Below, in pieces: positions 5,693 through 5,799 of a DNA stretch of 5,799 nt. A program made the position numbers and the translations under genes. The notes beneath the pieces were generated by a model. It worked only from the letters and a program-made list of their open reading frames with translations, made no database searches and was not told where the DNA came from. Every line of letters starts with the position of its first letter. Position 1 is the stretch's first letter. Origin of the DNA: an uncultured Ruminococcus sp. (GTDB lineage: Bacteria > Bacillota > Clostridia > Oscillospirales > Acutalibacteraceae); assembly GCA_902773045.1 (NCBI GenBank), contig CACYDE010000346.1, positions 1 to 5,799 on the forward strand, given 5' to 3'.

Positions 5693-5799
5693 ATGGGTTC
5701 GGGGGTCGGCACGCGCCGACAGGCGAATACGCGCACCAACTTTGATTATGAACATAACATTTCGCCCGCGCCCAAAGTTGTCCCTAACAACGGTTATAG
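5693..5799 (+). CDS. 5' end of a gene after the response regulator, possibly the cognate sensor kinase (partial)
   Basis: From ATG 5693 the frame stays open for 35 codons to the window edge, and GGAG lies 7 nt upstream. The start is 32 nt past the response regulator, the usual place for a histidine kinase gene. The visible residues (MGSGVGTRRQANTRTNFDYE and on) are polar and not recognisable. They would have to be a cytoplasmic leader before a membrane segment if this is a sensor kinase. The 6-bp hairpin GTCGGC/GCCGAC (5705-5720) falls inside this frame and could instead belong to non-coding DNA, so the coding call is tentative. Confidence 0.4.
   Translation, partial: MGSGVGTRRQANTRTNFDYEHNISPAPKVVPNNGY

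Noticed and set aside
5705..5720. GC-rich hairpin after the response regulator considered as a terminator
   Set aside because: The stem is only 6 bp and no U-tract follows, and it lies within an open frame with a plausible start.

Overview
The window looks like chromosomal DNA from a low-to-moderate GC Gram-positive bacterium of class Clostridia, probably an Oscillospiraceae/Ruminococcus-like gut anaerobe. The basis is strong GGAGG-type ribosome binding sites, frequent TTG starts, AT-rich intergenic DNA, a Ser-His signal peptidase of SipW type, and SipW-dependent (TasA/camelysin-like) secreted proteins. The taxonomic call is inference; no rRNA or other marker is present.

Layout. (1) Positions 1-380 hold a both-ends-truncated remnant of a DnaB-type helicase on the minus strand, probably debris of a mobile element. 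(2) Positions 477-3740 are a compact minus-strand operon: a promoter at 3712-3740, then a SipW-like signal peptidase (3580-3026), a small TasA-like protein whose signal peptide is broken by a frameshift (2960-2339), a short Pro/Glu/Ser-rich protein with a sortase-like QPRTG anchor (2294-1881), a 443-residue TasA-like protein with an added right-handed beta-helix (1874-543), and a hairpin terminator (about 477-520). (3) Positions 3614-4231 are a long AT-rich divergent intergenic region with A/T tracts, inverted repeats and an imperfect direct repeat but no gene. (4) On the plus strand, trmB (tRNA m7G46 methyltransferase, 4232-4900) is followed by an OmpR/PhoB-type response regulator (4956-5660) and the first codons of a further gene running off the window (5693 onward).

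How they work together. The minus-strand genes form a plausible self-contained surface-fibre or matrix cassette. The dedicated peptidase would process three substrates sharing a SipW-type N-terminus. Two of these have TasA-like beta-sandwich features, one carries a beta-helix that could act as an adhesive or glycan-facing tip, and the short sortase-type protein could tether the assembly to peptidoglycan. The assembly role is inferred from family knowledge and gene order. The plus-strand genes are housekeeping and signalling, and nothing in the sequence ties the response regulator to the fibre operon except proximity.
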